From: Porogramme epimiltina
Taxonomy: Eukaryota > Basidiomycota > Agaricomycetes > Polyporales > Polyporaceae
Direction of reading: 5' to 3'
Assembly: GCA_900155495.1 (NCBI GenBank)
Contig: FTLJ01000057.1
Location: forward strand, 1 to 64,000
Length of the DNA: 64,000 nucleotides
Below the pieces are notes generated by a model. The model did not search any database. It worked only from the letters and a program-made list of their open reading frames with translations, and was not told where the DNA came from. Positions 1 through 11,537 of the stretch are shown piece by piece; the stretch's first letter is position 1; the number at the start of each line of letters is the position of its first letter. The translations under genes and the position numbers were made by a program.

Positions 1-1477
1 AGGTTCGTGGGGTTTTGTATTACAATCATGGAAGCCACGGTTGCTATCCTCAGTGGTGGGAAGAACGAGGAAAGAAAGGCTGTATCCCTCACTCTCAAAA
101 CCACACACCCCCTACCTGCTTACATTACAGAATGTTTTGAACACGACGTTCGATCTGCTTTCCCTCAGCTCCATCGCCACGGCATGTTGAAGACAGAATT
201 CATGACGAATGGTGAGTTGAAAATCATACCCCCGAGTAGCTTTGTGAAAGGAAAAACCTGATACTCACATGTAGTGACAATGTGCAGGAAATTGGAATGG
301 GATCAATGGGGATGGCTATCTGGGGTGTGACTGCATCGTATCCCCGAGCGGCAAATGGATCGCCAGCAATAGTGCATATGAATGGTATTTTAACGCGGAA
401 CGAAATCTTACCATATGGGACTCGCAAACCAGGATGATCAGGACTACTATCAAGGGGCGATATCAGGGGTTGTCGTTTCTTCCCTCCCCACATGGGCCAG
501 AGGACTATATCTTGCTGCTGGATGGAAACTTCAAGTTCGACGAGGAGGTTGAGGAGCAGTACAAGTTGGTCGTATGGGATCACTTCCATGGAACACTCGT
601 TGCAGCTCTAGATGATGGTTCAAGCATCTATTCCAGCCTCGATTTACATGTGGAAGCCAATGGAAAATTCTTAGTCGTCGCCGACTGTGATGGATCCAGT
701 CTATCTGTCTGGTGCATTGCAAGTTGGACTTCGCTTATCCACACGAACATTAAGTGGCCACTGTCTGTCAGAGGAGACCGCCTGGAGTTCACCTTCATGC
801 AAGTATCACCGAGCAAAAAATGGCTCTTGGTCCGCTTCACCCCGCCGGCGATCCACGAAATATACGTGTGGGACACGACGACATGGACCTTGTATGCAAC
901 CCTTCCCCACCACGAGGATCCCAACCACCGTCGCATTGCCGCCGCGTTCTCCGATAATGATAGCGCCATCGTCGCAGTTTGTTGCTGCGGGGCCGTTCAA
1001 ACACTCCGTTTTCATACGGACGTTCTTCACAACACATATCTCACCGGCACCTCAGGCGATCGTCCCGAATCGCTTGTTCAGGACCTCGTCAAGTTGTCCC
1101 CAGATGGTCGCCTTGTATGCTGGGCGATAAAAATTGCGGAAAATCAAGTAGTAAACATGTCTGAGACGCGAACGGGGACGTTACTGTGGTCGGTCGGAGC
1201 TCGGTATTCCTATCTGGGCCGCATCCACACCATTGGCTTCTCTCCGGACGGTCAACATGTGGCGACATCGTACACGGACTATGGATTGCGGCTGTTGAGG
1301 GCAACTGATGGGAAATGTGTAGCGAGCGAAGGCCTAGGAGGGCGGCGGGTTGTTTTCAGCTTTTCGCGCAATGGGGAAGTCTTGATATTGAGGTTTTGGG
1401 AAGGCCTATCCAAATCTAAGCGGGATGTAAAGGTTTTTCGGGTTCGGGAACTATTGGAGAGATCTAGAGAAGACTAG
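1..1477 (+). CDS. F-box-like/WD40-like protein WD1 (5' partial)
   Basis: Only the 3' part is in the window; the N-terminal F-box exons lie upstream. An exon runs to 211, a GT-AG intron spans 212-287, and a long last exon runs from 288 to the stop at 1475-1477. The last exon reads as a WD40-like beta-propeller, with repeated motifs such as SPSGKW, LSPDGRLVCW and FSPDGQHVATSY and several VWD or IWD turns. Exon borders and sequence match WD3 at 11.5 kb and WD2 at 7.2 kb, both of which start with an F-box-like segment. By family analogy such proteins would be substrate receptors of SCF ubiquitin ligases; that role is inference. No stop interrupts the visible part. Repeat number cannot be fixed by eye because the propeller repeats are divergent. 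Confidence 0.8.
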
Positions 1478-1994
1478 TGATGACTTTACTGAGTACCTTA
1501 CCTACGATGTCGTATTTACTCAATCAGCCCGAGGAGCCATGCTTGCAGCTTGCCCTAGCATTTCACAGTCGAAGACAGCATAGGTGTTTCATCGCGCTTT
1601 CCCCCGTGTATCGACATGTTGAGATACATACAGGTGCGGATAAAATGATAGCGCTAGCCGCGCGGGTCGTACCGCGTGCAGAATGGTGAGTGGCTGCCAC
1701 TGGCTGGCTCGTACACGGCCGGAGCTCACCTCTGTACACTGCGAATATGTTGACATACATCTAGCGAACTGCAGGCATTGTATACCTAGTACCGACAACG
1801 ACTGGGGGAAGCAGAAACAAAGAGTCGCGTCAGGCATTCCTGGGAGATCAGCGATCAGTTGCTGCGATTCGATTCATGTCTCAAATTATAGGCTATAGGG
1901 GTGTCAGGTTACCGCGGAATCAAGTATACATGTCGAACCCATATCCACGTTCATAGTGCATGCCATGACCCAACGTGGCTCTCTCTTGGACCAT
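1478..1994. other. Intergenic, WD1 to ABC-A remnant
   Basis: This stretch contains the 3' flank of WD1. Short open frames occur on both strands but none resembles a known family, and I see no repeat or RNA gene. Confidence 0.5.
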
Positions 1995-3560
1995 TTGTCG
2001 TACTAGTGGACCTAAACATCTCCGCCTGCAACTTCCAAATCTTCGCGTAACCCCATCTTTCTTCAGCTGCGCGTCGTGGGTCCCCGCCTCTACGGCTCCC
2101 GAACCGTTCATGCGTCTTCACATCAGCACTGGAGAGACGCGTTAGCCCCGGTCGCGCGAGTCAGGTCACAGAAGGACAACAGGCTGGCAGAACCAACTCA
2201 CACATAAAGTGTCTGCATCTGGCCTGCGACACGCTCGGCTTGTGGAGCCGCAGAAGCCACGAGGACGTGTTCTCAGACACGAGCGAGCGCACGAACGACC
2301 CTGCCCTGTCAATTTATCAGTCCCGCAGAACCGTAACAGAGCAGCAGGCCAGAAGAAACTCACACAGCAAGCCTCTGCACGTGGCCTCCGCTCAGCGGCG
2401 TCGCCCCGCCTCCACTGGCCCTCATCTCGCGGGCTCAACTACCATCTTCGTGCTCTCGGGCAGACCCGAGTAGTATCCGCACACCTGCCGGTCGAGGTAC
2501 GCGGCGAGCACTCCAGATAGCTTTTTCATGGACTCCGGGCCGCTTGGGCAGCGCGACCAGCCGCACGTGTCCCTCATCGTGCGCCGCGGCGGAGCCGCCG
2601 ACCGCGATGTTGTCACAGATCTAGAAGGCAAAAGCGGGGTGGGTCAGCGGGGGTGCAAGCGCGGGATAGAAGGCACGTACGGAGGGCAGGATGTGGGTAT
2701 AGTCTTGGAAGAGGACGAAGACAGTCTGACGGAGGTCGTGAAGCCTGAGTCTTGATGCCGTGGCCCCCTAATAGAATCCGCTCTTCTTCTGGGCCGTACG
2801 GACGCGTTATGAGCTTCAATATCATGCCCTTCCCAGAACAGTTTAATTTAACGATGACCTGGAGCGAAGGATCAGCAACTGTTAAGTTGAAAGGAGCATG
2901 GGGAACTCACGCAGAGTTGCCTAGGTACAAGTTTGAACGAGCCGTCGTGCAATGCAAACGTCTCTCCACTACGGTCCTTGAACGAGACATTCCTATGAAG
3001 CAGGTATTAGAGCCTGCTCTTCGTGGATATATGCACACATGAACTCGAGCGCAATCACAAGACGCACTTACGAAGCTTTGGGGAACGGAATTGTCCCATC
3101 GACGACCCCGTTGGGGATGTTCCGGACCTCATGGCCCTTGCCCGCCGACTGCTTAGGTGTCTGGATGAGTGGTATCATGCTAGGATACGAGGGATACAGG
3201 CTTCCTTGCGGAAAGCTGCACTGCTCTCTCAATCTAAGATCAACGCCGGGAGGATAATATGGGAAGAAAGTGGTACTCACCTGAGGGAGCCGGCTCAAAT
3301 TGTTTCCTAGAGAATACCACAGGCTCATTCAGGCTCGCTTCCACTGCATCCGTCGCCACTCCACGACGCTGCATTGATCGTCTTCGACGCGATCCGAGGC
3401 CTTGCTGCATTCTGTTGCTGAGCCACGTGCGAAACCAGAACAAAAGGCGAACGTACCTGAGGCTGCATATTCCGCAATATTTCAGGCGAAAATGGCATCA
3501 GAGCTGGGTATGCAAGGCGCGCACTGGAGGTCATCTGGGCAGAGTTGGTCGCCATTAATG
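1995..3560 (-). pseudogene. ABC transporter remnant A
   Basis: A decayed, 5'-truncated relative of the ABC transporter at 23257-26026. Read on the minus strand, it retains the middle helical exon, a Walker A region, and the C-terminal exon resembling VVEAGTHDALLKKDG. Damage is extensive. The P-loop expected as GANGSGKST reads KLNCSGKGM. A one-base loss next to the C-terminal KKDG motif shifts the frame. The Walker B core LLLFDEP is replaced by unrelated residues, and the exon carrying the switch histidine is missing. The segment around the GQMQ signature occurs twice (about 2165-2235 and 2325-2400). The N-terminal membrane exons are absent: similarity to the complete copy ends near 3560, where sequence shared only with remnant B begins. 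It cannot encode a working transporter. Confidence 0.75.
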
Positions 3561-5700
3561 AAGGCTAACTTTCATTTGAGCTTTGCCATTGGCGATGTGG
3601 ACGATGTGATTTTTTAGTCGCGGGAGGACGACTAAAGGAAGAGGGGGTTAGTTCAATGGAGAGACACGGGACGAAGACGGACCGCGCGACCGGTGCATCG
3701 ACGTCGACGCACGTCTTCATTTACGCGTTCTATTTGACTTGTAGTTGTTGTAGTATTGCTGTACTAGAGTAGCTTTGTCGTGGTATCCACCTGGTATCCC
3801 GCGTGTCGTGGTCGGAGATTGTGTGATTCCTGTGTCGAGGCGTCTGCCAATGGCAATCAAGTGGGGCAGATGGGTCAAGACGGAGCCGGAGGGACGAGCG
3901 AGGCGGTGAGGCGAGGACGAAGGCGAGCATCGAAGCTGTAGGTGAAGCGAGCTCGAGCGACCGCGAAAGTCGGCGCGCCGGGATCCGCGCTGGCGCCCGA
4001 TGCCACGTGACTGCTAATCAGGGCGCCGGTCCACGCATTGAGCAGCGTCGCTCCGCCGTCTTCGACTTGCTCTCCGATGGCGATGGGCCACTTCCGGTGC
4101 GTTTCTGCCGTGGCTCGACCAGCTCCCTCGCGGCATGCTCGCTGTGCGAGACTTAGTCCAGCCCTTTCGGGGTCCGAATGTGACGCCACCCCCGCATGCA
4201 TCGACAGGCGCGCTAGCCCGCATGCCAACCTGGGGGGGCAGGCGTTTGTCGCAGGCCATAATCGCTTCGCGATGATACCACCAAGCGTGGCGGGTGCAAC
4301 GGCGTCCGCGGTCATCTGCTCGCGCCCAGGACAGCGAGCAGGCCGTCTGCCATTGCGGGGAGCAATGCTAGCAACACCCTCGTACCATTGACCATCCCGA
4401 ATTCCCTCCTCCGCCTAGGACGGAGCGGCGCGCAGCCCGCCGCCCTCCCTTGGCCAACGACCACAGCCGCAAACCGCCTCCTCCCGCCTTCTCCCGGGAC
4501 CAGTAGTGCGTATGCACATACTCGCTCTCACTCAGACATTGACACCGCCCGTTATCTCACCGTATAGCGCTTGTCAAAGATGACCAGCGTGGGCCTCTTT
4601 GGGGAGAAGGGAGCCGCAAGGGAGATAAAAGCTTAAGTGAGCCACAATATGCCCTCGAGCTTGTATAGAACACCTTCAGCAGTATGCAGCAGAAGTTTTG
4701 AACATTCCGGAACTCATTCTGGCGGCATTTTGCCGAATATAGCGTTATCCGCCTTTGTCAATCCGACGACATGTGGGTTTACACTTTCCGTCTGTCGTCA
4801 GGGTGCGCTTAGCATCAGGTCCGCCAGGAGCTGCGCATACAAGGTGCTTTGCGCGCGCACCTGCCAGCCATAACGCGCTCCCACGCCGCCCTAACCAGCA
4901 CCCAGCAATCGGCGCGCACGCGAACTCATTTTGGGGCATCGGGCTAGAGACGGCGCACACCGAGGGCGTTGGAAGCCTCGAGGGCGGTGTGCCCGCGAAC
5001 GTGCTCCGCGAGATCATGCGAACACTTCGAGGCCAAGTCATCGCGTGGCACGCGCCTGTGCCCCGCCCGAGCGCTCACGCCTCGTGCAGGATCTACATAG
5101 TACGACGCGACGAAGGGCGCGCTCACGCGCGACGGCCTCGCGTTCAGGATCGCGGCGGCTACGTCACAGCTACGATTGGCAGCTCTCTCGCGAACCCCGC
5201 CGACCTCGTCAAAGGTGCGCGGTTCGCGGCGCCTCCTCCGGTCGAGGCAGGCTACTAACGCGCGCGGGGTCGGCCTGCAGGCGTACTATCCGAACAGGAG
5301 CCTATACTTGAGCATGCACCACGCCTTCTCGTCCGTATGGCAGGACGAGCTGGCGAAGGGGGTCGTCGCGAGCGCGTCGCCCTTTGCAGGGACGTGCGCG
5401 CGCTGTACGAGGGCGCGGTGTTGACGAGGGTCCGCGGGATCGTGCTGAGCGGGATCTTCTCGTACGACCAGATCGAACAGTCGGTGAAGCGGCGGGGGTG
5501 GGCGGCGATGGGCGTCCCTCTGCACCTCATCGCGAGTACGTTCACTAGGTGAGTGACGGCCGCGAGGTGCATTTGGAGGCGCGGGTGCTAACATACTGTG
5601 TTAGCTTCTTCTGCTCGGTCACGTGACACGTCGCACCGTGAGTTGTCGCGTGCGCCGCGCGATAGGAATGTGTTTGTGCTCACAGAATTTGGTTCGGCGA
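1995..5700. repeat. ABC-carrier segmental duplication, copy 1
   Basis: This block, a truncated ABC gene on minus followed by a carrier gene on plus, matches 15012-18865 along most of its length, including the non-coding junction between the two genes (about 3600-4560 against 16860-17720). Parts of it recur at 10090-11270 and 21757-22110. The order suggests one ancestral truncated-ABC plus carrier block that was copied together. Divergence is high enough that the event is not recent; identity was not calculated. Confidence 0.65.
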
Positions 5701-5720
5701 CGTGATCAAGGTGCGGCACC
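4250..5720 (+). pseudogene. Mitochondrial carrier remnant A (dicarboxylate/UCP type)
   Basis: A degraded mitochondrial solute carrier. Three pieces are diagnostic. The second-repeat signature NPADLVKG is at about 5195-5220, preceded by ATIGSSLA. A downstream stretch reads SYDQIEQSVKRRGW followed by GVPLHLIAST (about 5458-5545), typical of the fifth and sixth helices in dicarboxylate/uncoupling-type carriers. The third-repeat motif begins DVIKVR near 5702. The frames between these pieces do not join: the exon after NPADLVK breaks, and the third repeat is followed by unrelated sequence. The N-terminal third is hard to delimit. Intact relatives would exchange metabolites across the inner mitochondrial membrane; this copy looks non-functional. 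It follows ABC remnant A head-to-head, as copy C follows ABC remnant B. Confidence 0.7.
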
Positions 5721-6330
5721 TCTCGGACAAGCGAGCGCACAACTCGCGCCCCGCTCTCGTGCTCGCACGGTACTCCTGGCCTAACACAGGGTCCATGACA
5801 CGGGTGAGGGTGTGCTCGAGCGCGACAGCCGCGTTCGAGATAGCGACCACGACGATCGCAGCTTCTGTCCCTGGCGTGTTTACGGAGCCCCGCGGACTGC
5901 GTGAAAGGTATGCAGCGTGCATTTTGCTCAGACGACGCTGTTGACTGCGCGCGAGGTCCGTTCGCAAGTGTGCCGCTCCAGTGAGAGCTTATGTGGAGCA
6001 TCATGCGCCCCGCTTCCGCGTCAATGTGGTAGGACTATTGGGATGTGACCCTCACTGGCATACTGCTCTTCACGGTACGGTGAGCCGCTCGCGCGCTGCG
6101 CGTCAGCGTCGTATTGACGGTGATTCGCAGCATCGTGTCGAGCGCAGCGCCCGTACGCCCATATCAAGGAGGTGCTGAATCCGCGCGAGGTCGTGGAGGG
6201 CCTCCCGCTGCGCCTCGTCACGGGCCCATTCACGGGCCTGGAGGCGAGAATGTGGGCCAGTGCGAGGGGCGGGATGATGCACCGACGCGGCGATTGATTG
6301 TACGAGATACGTCACGTAACTTTAACTTTG
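5715..6330. other. Unassigned GC-rich block after carrier remnant A
   Basis: Both strands carry open frames of 60-140 codons; on minus one reads IVVVAISNAAVALEHTLTRV. None could be tied to a family. The block replaces the expected carrier C-terminus, so it is probably a fragment of another gene brought in at a rearrangement point. Strand and function are unknown. Confidence 0.3.
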
Positions 6331-7205
6331 CACGGCCACTCCGACCATATCACTTCGCGTTACGTATGATTCTGGTGCGAATAGAGGGATTCCTAGGACA
6401 CTGCCTTCATTTTTCTGGGGCAGTGTATAGTTTCTATACGCCCCAATGACTGAGTCTTCCTGTCTTGTATACACGTGCACACACCGTCGTATTCCGGCAG
6501 GAGCCACGAGGACAAGATTGGTGGAAAGTACATATATTGCGTTACGGGATGTGACAAGATGTACAGGTTTCTAGACGAGTTGAAGGTGTTAGTGATAGGG
6601 GTCCGAACCCCGCGCACGCGCGTGTACAGTGGACATGTGGACATGTGGATTCCGAGCACGCAGTCTTCCGATGGCGGTCTTCCATCTTGCTCTTAAGCTT
6701 CTCCACCTCTTCGGGACCATGAGAGAACAGCCTTCTGTGGACAGGATCCATGATGCGTGGTCCCAATAGCGACCACGCGGTACCTGTGAATATAGGAGGG
6801 GGGTCTCAGTGCACATCTGTCTAGACGGCGAGCGTGAGGACTTAGACCATTTGTCAGAGATTAAGCATCCACGGTTGCTTAGTGCTAATATTTTATTGTA
6901 CACATTGTTTACACTCACGTGTAGCACCACAGATAGATAACACCTATGAATCAAAGCCAAATGGTCGGGTGCGGTGTGTGGACCATCTGGTCCTCGACCA
7001 AGTAGGTATAAATGCAAATATTAGGGCAACGAGATGAGATCACTGTGCTGCGTGGGTATATGTGGATTCTGACGTGGGCCACGACTACCTGATACCACTA
7101 CCTGATACCACTCTCGACTCCCCGGGCCCTCAGCTATCCCTTTTCCAAGTTCACCACCATTTACTTCCACCGTTCTTTCTTCTCGGATATACACTGTCTC
7201 ACACC
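6331..7205. other. Intergenic upstream of WD2
   Basis: No gene was recognised. The 3' part is the probable promoter and leader of WD2. Around 6590-6640 there are short GC-rich palindromic patches and a doubled GGACATGT, without a recognisable RNA fold. Confidence 0.45.
7007..7013 (+). promoter_or_regulatory. Possible TATA box of WD2
   Basis: TATAAAT lies about 190 bp before the chosen WD2 start codon. The spacing implies a leader of roughly 160 nt or an unseen leader intron. Confidence 0.35.
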
Positions 7206-9857
7206 ATGCCACTGAGGCCTCTTCCTACCGAGCTTGGGCTTACTGTCCTCGACCATATCGGCGCAGCACATGAAGGACAAGAACCCTTCGAACAAAGAAT
7301 CAACCTACGCACGCTCTGCGTCTGCGCCCTAGTCTGCAAAGACTGGCTTCAACGAAGCCGCATATATCTCTTCCGTATTATTTATTTACGGAGCCAATAT
7401 AGGTTGCATACCCTACAAGAAATCTTCCATGCGAATCCAGACTGGCAAAATTTTGTTCGCGCTATCCGTTTCACGACAATCGACTACAACGGCCGGATGC
7501 TTCCGCTTCACCGCGCACTTCAGTTCCTGAAAACAATGGGTTCATTTCCTCTCAAGATCGCTATGGGACCCGATATCCCTCTCAACATTGCCACTCGTAG
7601 ACTCCTAAATCTCCACTATCAGGATGTCGTACAGCTCCATCTCGACCATGTCCTCAGCTATCGTGTTTGTCAACTTATCAATGGTTTCCCTTCTCTACAC
7701 ACTCTGGTATGCGCGGGAATCCGGACAGACGAAGAGGCACCCAAGACCGTGAGATACCATATCGCTCGTACTTGCCGATTATCACGCCTTACGGTGGGTT
7801 AATTCATTACCTTGGTCGATTTCATTGCTTGGTGCTGAGGTGAAGGAGATATCCGATCGTAACACATCTAAAAAGTTCGAGTATGATAACAACTTTGCTA
7901 TCAAAATCTCGCATGCTCTCCGTCACAGTATAGAGAATCTGGATATTCCGGCAGACTATTGCAGCATACTCGGTAAGCCTCCGCAGCTGTAGATCGCTAT
8001 GCCCTCTCATACTCCTATGATTAGACGGCGATACTCTGGACCTTTCCGAGTTCCCGCAGCTCCGTTCTTTGACCCTTCAGATTTCCCACTACCCTACTTT
8101 GTGCCTGGAAAATGTTATCAAGCTCCTCACACATAGCAACCCTTGTCCAACTCTCCGTGCCCTCGTTCTCAAACTCGACAATATGATCGATTTTCGCTAT
8201 CCGGGTTCGTACGGCCCCAGCGCTGATGAGGATAATTTCAAGGTGGATGAATTCTTCAAGAGTGATCGATGCCGTACCCTCTGCCACGAAATTGAAAATA
8301 TTCTCAGCCCTGAGAAAAAGCTGGAGGACGGAACCAATGAGGGAGATCTTCGAGATGAAAGGCCGCCCATGGTCCTAACTGTCAAAACTACACAAGGTCT
8401 ACCCATCCGCGTTGTGGAGTGTATCAAGCATGACATTCAAGGCGCTTTCTCCAGGCTGTACTCCAGTAGTACTCTAGAAACAGATTTCAGAAGACAGGGT
8501 GCGTTAAAAATCCTGGAGCAATTCTGTACACAGGGGAAACCAGTACTTAAGGTATTTGTACATAGGAATCGACAACATTGACGGAGACGTGAACAACATT
8601 GTCATATCGCCAAGCGGTCGATTGATTTCCAGTACTCGGATATTTTCGGGGAAATCAATCATCGTATGGCATTCACAAACAAGAAGCATCTTGTTCGACA
8701 TTCCGGAGGCCACGACAGTACTCGCATTTATTCCTTCACCCCATGAGTGTGAGAACTATATCCTGTTGAGTATGGGATTCTCCCTTGTTGTGTGGGACAG
8801 TCGCTCCCATAGGGTCCACATTGTTCTTCAAGGTCCACCGGCAGGATTCTATAGCATGAGCGATGTGGGGGCCATGAACGAGGAATTCTTCGCCATATTT
8901 GACACGGATGGCAACCTTTTCGTTTGGGATACGAAGAATTTCTCTCTGCTTCACACGTACCAGCAGCCGTCCGACCCATCCGGTCAAGATCGCCTCGTGC
9001 AAATCGATGTCAAGGGTGTATCACTCGACCACAGGTGGCTCCTAGCGCACAGCAGCACTGACTGGGCCCATGAAATCTATGTGTGGGACACTTCAATATG
9101 GGCCCTCAGCTGTATCGGAACTCTTGCCCACGATGAGGACCGGCCTTCTCCCCCTCCCGATGATGAAGATCCTCGGACCGAAATATCCTATCACCCTCGT
9201 GATATGGAGAACTACTGGAGCACCGGCGAGGACGACGATGAAGAAGACGACGATTACGAGGACGACAATTACGAGGACGACAATTACGAGGACGAGGAGG
9301 AAAACACCCACCTCCGAATCGCTATTGCATTCAATTCCGACAACGATAACTCAATTGTCTCAGTCTGCAGATGCGGAAATGTTCAAATACATAACTTCCA
9401 TACGGGGATACTCCTAAACAGCACACATCTTGTCGACGACTCCGGAAGCCCTTCTAAGACACTCTGGCCATCTACTACCAAGTTGTCTCCGGATGGGCAC
9501 CTAGTATGCTGGGTCGAGAGAGACTGGGATGACCAAATTGTCAATATGTCGGACGTGAACACAGGAGCCTTGTTATGGTCCGCCGGCAGTCGATGCACCT
9601 ATCTATTGGACGTCAACACCATCACCTTTTCACCAGACGGTAAATATGTGGCGGTTTCCTACGACGATTATGCGTTGCGGCTTTGGAGGGTGGCGGACGG
9701 AGAATGTGTAATAAGCGAAGGCATAGGAGGTCGGGCAGTCGAATTTGCGTTCTCCCAAAATGGAGAGGTATTAGTGCTGAGAATGCCGGACATGGGGCCA
9801 CACTTTGTGGCGAAGGTTTTGCGGATTCGGGAAATGTCACGTACAGAGGATGAGTAA
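7206..9857 (+). CDS. F-box-like/WD40-like protein WD2
   Basis: Four exons, 7206-7793, 7840-7972, 8025-8498 and 8566-9857, sum to 2487 nt (828 aa), with GT-AG introns of 46-67 nt. The N-terminus has a fungal F-box-like pattern: LPTELGLTVLDHIG, then LRTLCVCALVCKDWLQRS. A helical, leucine-rich middle follows, and a WD40-like propeller from about residue 400 with turns such as VWDSRSH, VWDTKNFSLL, KLSPDGHLVCW and FSPDGKYVAVSYDDYALRLW. An acidic insert (9228-9300) interrupts the propeller and is absent from WD1, WD3 and WD4. The start is the first ATG, aligned with the starts of WD3 and WD4. This looks like the best-preserved complete member of the cluster. A role as a ubiquitin-ligase receptor is inferred from the domain pair only. 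Confidence 0.85.
9228..9300 (+). repeat. In-frame acidic tandem repeat in WD2
   Basis: A 15-nt unit encoding EDDNY is repeated in frame within a run of Asp/Glu codons. It forms an acidic loop within the WD40-like region of WD2. Confidence 0.8.
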
Positions 9858-10089
9858 CAACACAAACTGCTTTGTATCTTCTTGGCCTCATGACTCGGAT
9901 GATATGTTTGAACGAAAAAGGTCTACGCGTAGAGCTATTCTTGCATATATGCCATTTACCCTGTACAACAATTATATATACGGTCGTTTTGACACATAGT
10001 TTACCATAAAAACATGAGACGGAGACGGAGCCAGGAGGCCGGCGAGACAGCAATTCCAAGCGCTGTGTCATTCTTGTGTTGAGCCTTGA

Positions 10090-11270
10090 GGAACCTGTCA
10101 ATGATGGTTGAGCGGGGCTAGGGCTTCGAGACGGAGTAGAAGGTCGAATGAGTGAGGCGGAAAGCCGAGGACGAAAGTAAGGCTTGAGCTTGAAATTTGA
10201 AGCTTGAAGCCGGAGGGCGAAGCGGCGGTCGAGCGATCAACAAAGTCGACCCGCGGGCGCCGGGGACACCCGAGGTCACGTGGGGGCCAAGCAGCGTCGT
10301 CTCGCCGTACGGTCTGAACGTCTTCTTCAACTCTCTGGCTCGACGCGCATCCTCCTTGCGGTGCGCTTCTGCTGTGGCCTGACGTTATCACTTGCAGGAC
10401 GCTAGCTCCGCGGGTTTTTTCTCAACCACTCCCAATGCGGTGACGCCGCCGCCACATACAGCGACGCCCACTGTCCCGCGCGCGCGTCAAACGGCGGGGG
10501 TCAGGCGTTCCTCGTTGGCCATAATCGCGCCGCTGTGGCAGGTCGCCTAATCGCACACAAGATGGTGAGCAGGCCGTCCGTCGTCGCGGGGAGGAATGCA
10601 GTGGTAGCGGCGCACAGCCCGCCTCTCTCTCTTAGGCTTTAGCCAATGACCACAACAACTACGACCCTCTTCGCCCAGAACTAGGCGTCCTTATAAGCAT
10701 ACCTGCTCTTTATAAGGCGTCTCCCTACACACAGCTACGTGTTCCCTCTGCGGTGGTCCGTGGAGAAGGTACATGAGCTCCAATATGCACTCAAGTCTGT
10801 AGGGTGTCCCTTTCGCGGTACGTAGAGGAAGTTTTCAACGTCCTAAAGCTGATTCTAATGGTATCTTGCCAGATATGGCGTCCATACGCCTTCAATTGTA
10901 AACCAACTGGCATGTGAGTTTTCACGGCGTTTTGTTCGTCAGATACGAGTGAGGGCCAGCAACGGCTACAGCATCAAGGTTCGCCAGTAGCTGCGCATAC
11001 AAGGTGTGTCGCGCCCTATCTGCAAGCCACAGTGCCATCTCACACCGCCCCACACAGCTTCTGGCGAGCGCGCGAACCTATGCGCAGCCCGCACGCTCAC
11101 TCCCACGTAGTATCTACGACGTGACGAAGGGTGCGCTCTCAGGCGACGGCCTCCCGCTCAACTGATTACCGCTGCGACAATCACAGCTACCATCGGCAGG
11201 TCTTTCACGAACCCTGCCGAACTCGTCAAAGGTACGCGGTGCGCGGTGTCCCCTTCGCTCGAGGCAGGCT
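10090..11270 (+). pseudogene. Mitochondrial carrier remnant B
   Basis: A shorter and more worn copy of the same carrier. Bases 10090-10730 match the 5' segment shared with copies A and C. Bases 10760-10860 match the first coding piece, with a GT donor in the same place as copy C. The second-repeat signature NPAELVK, preceded by ATIGRS, lies at about 11188-11233. The sequence then stops matching: the second half of the carrier is missing, and a tandem repeat belonging to the WD3 promoter follows. In-frame stops and missing exons make it non-functional. Confidence 0.65.
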
Positions 11271-11282
11271 ACTGACGCGATA

Positions 11283-11473
11283 ATCAGAACTCCATGTAAT
11301 AGGTACCAAGTATCCGGGTTCCAAGGGAACGAACCCCCAATGTCAGCCCACTTCAGCTGTTCTTTGATGTGTGGATTATCAGAACCACATGAATCAGAAC
11401 TGCATGTAATAAGCACCAAGTATCAGGGTTCCGAGGATACCAGCGCCCAATGTCAGCTTATTTCAGTTGTTCT
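11283..11473. repeat. Two-copy 110-bp tandem repeat before WD3
   Basis: Units at about 11283-11372 and 11393-11473 share ATCAGAACT, CATGTAATA, CACCAAGTAT or TACCAAGTAT, GGGTTCC and AATGTCAGC in the same order, period about 110 bp. The second copy ends about 65 bp before the WD3 start, so the repeat occupies its promoter or leader. Confidence 0.75.
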
Positions 11474-11537
11474 CCCTCAAAATTTGCCAGTGGGGGGAGC
11501 TGATAGCGTTCGAACTCCCGTTCCTCCCATTTACACA

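Noticed and set aside
3875..4315. Minus-strand frame of 146 codons upstream of carrier remnant A
   Set aside because: The frame is not conserved in the homologous segments at 10.1, 17.2 and 21.8 kb, so it is probably chance in GC-rich DNA.
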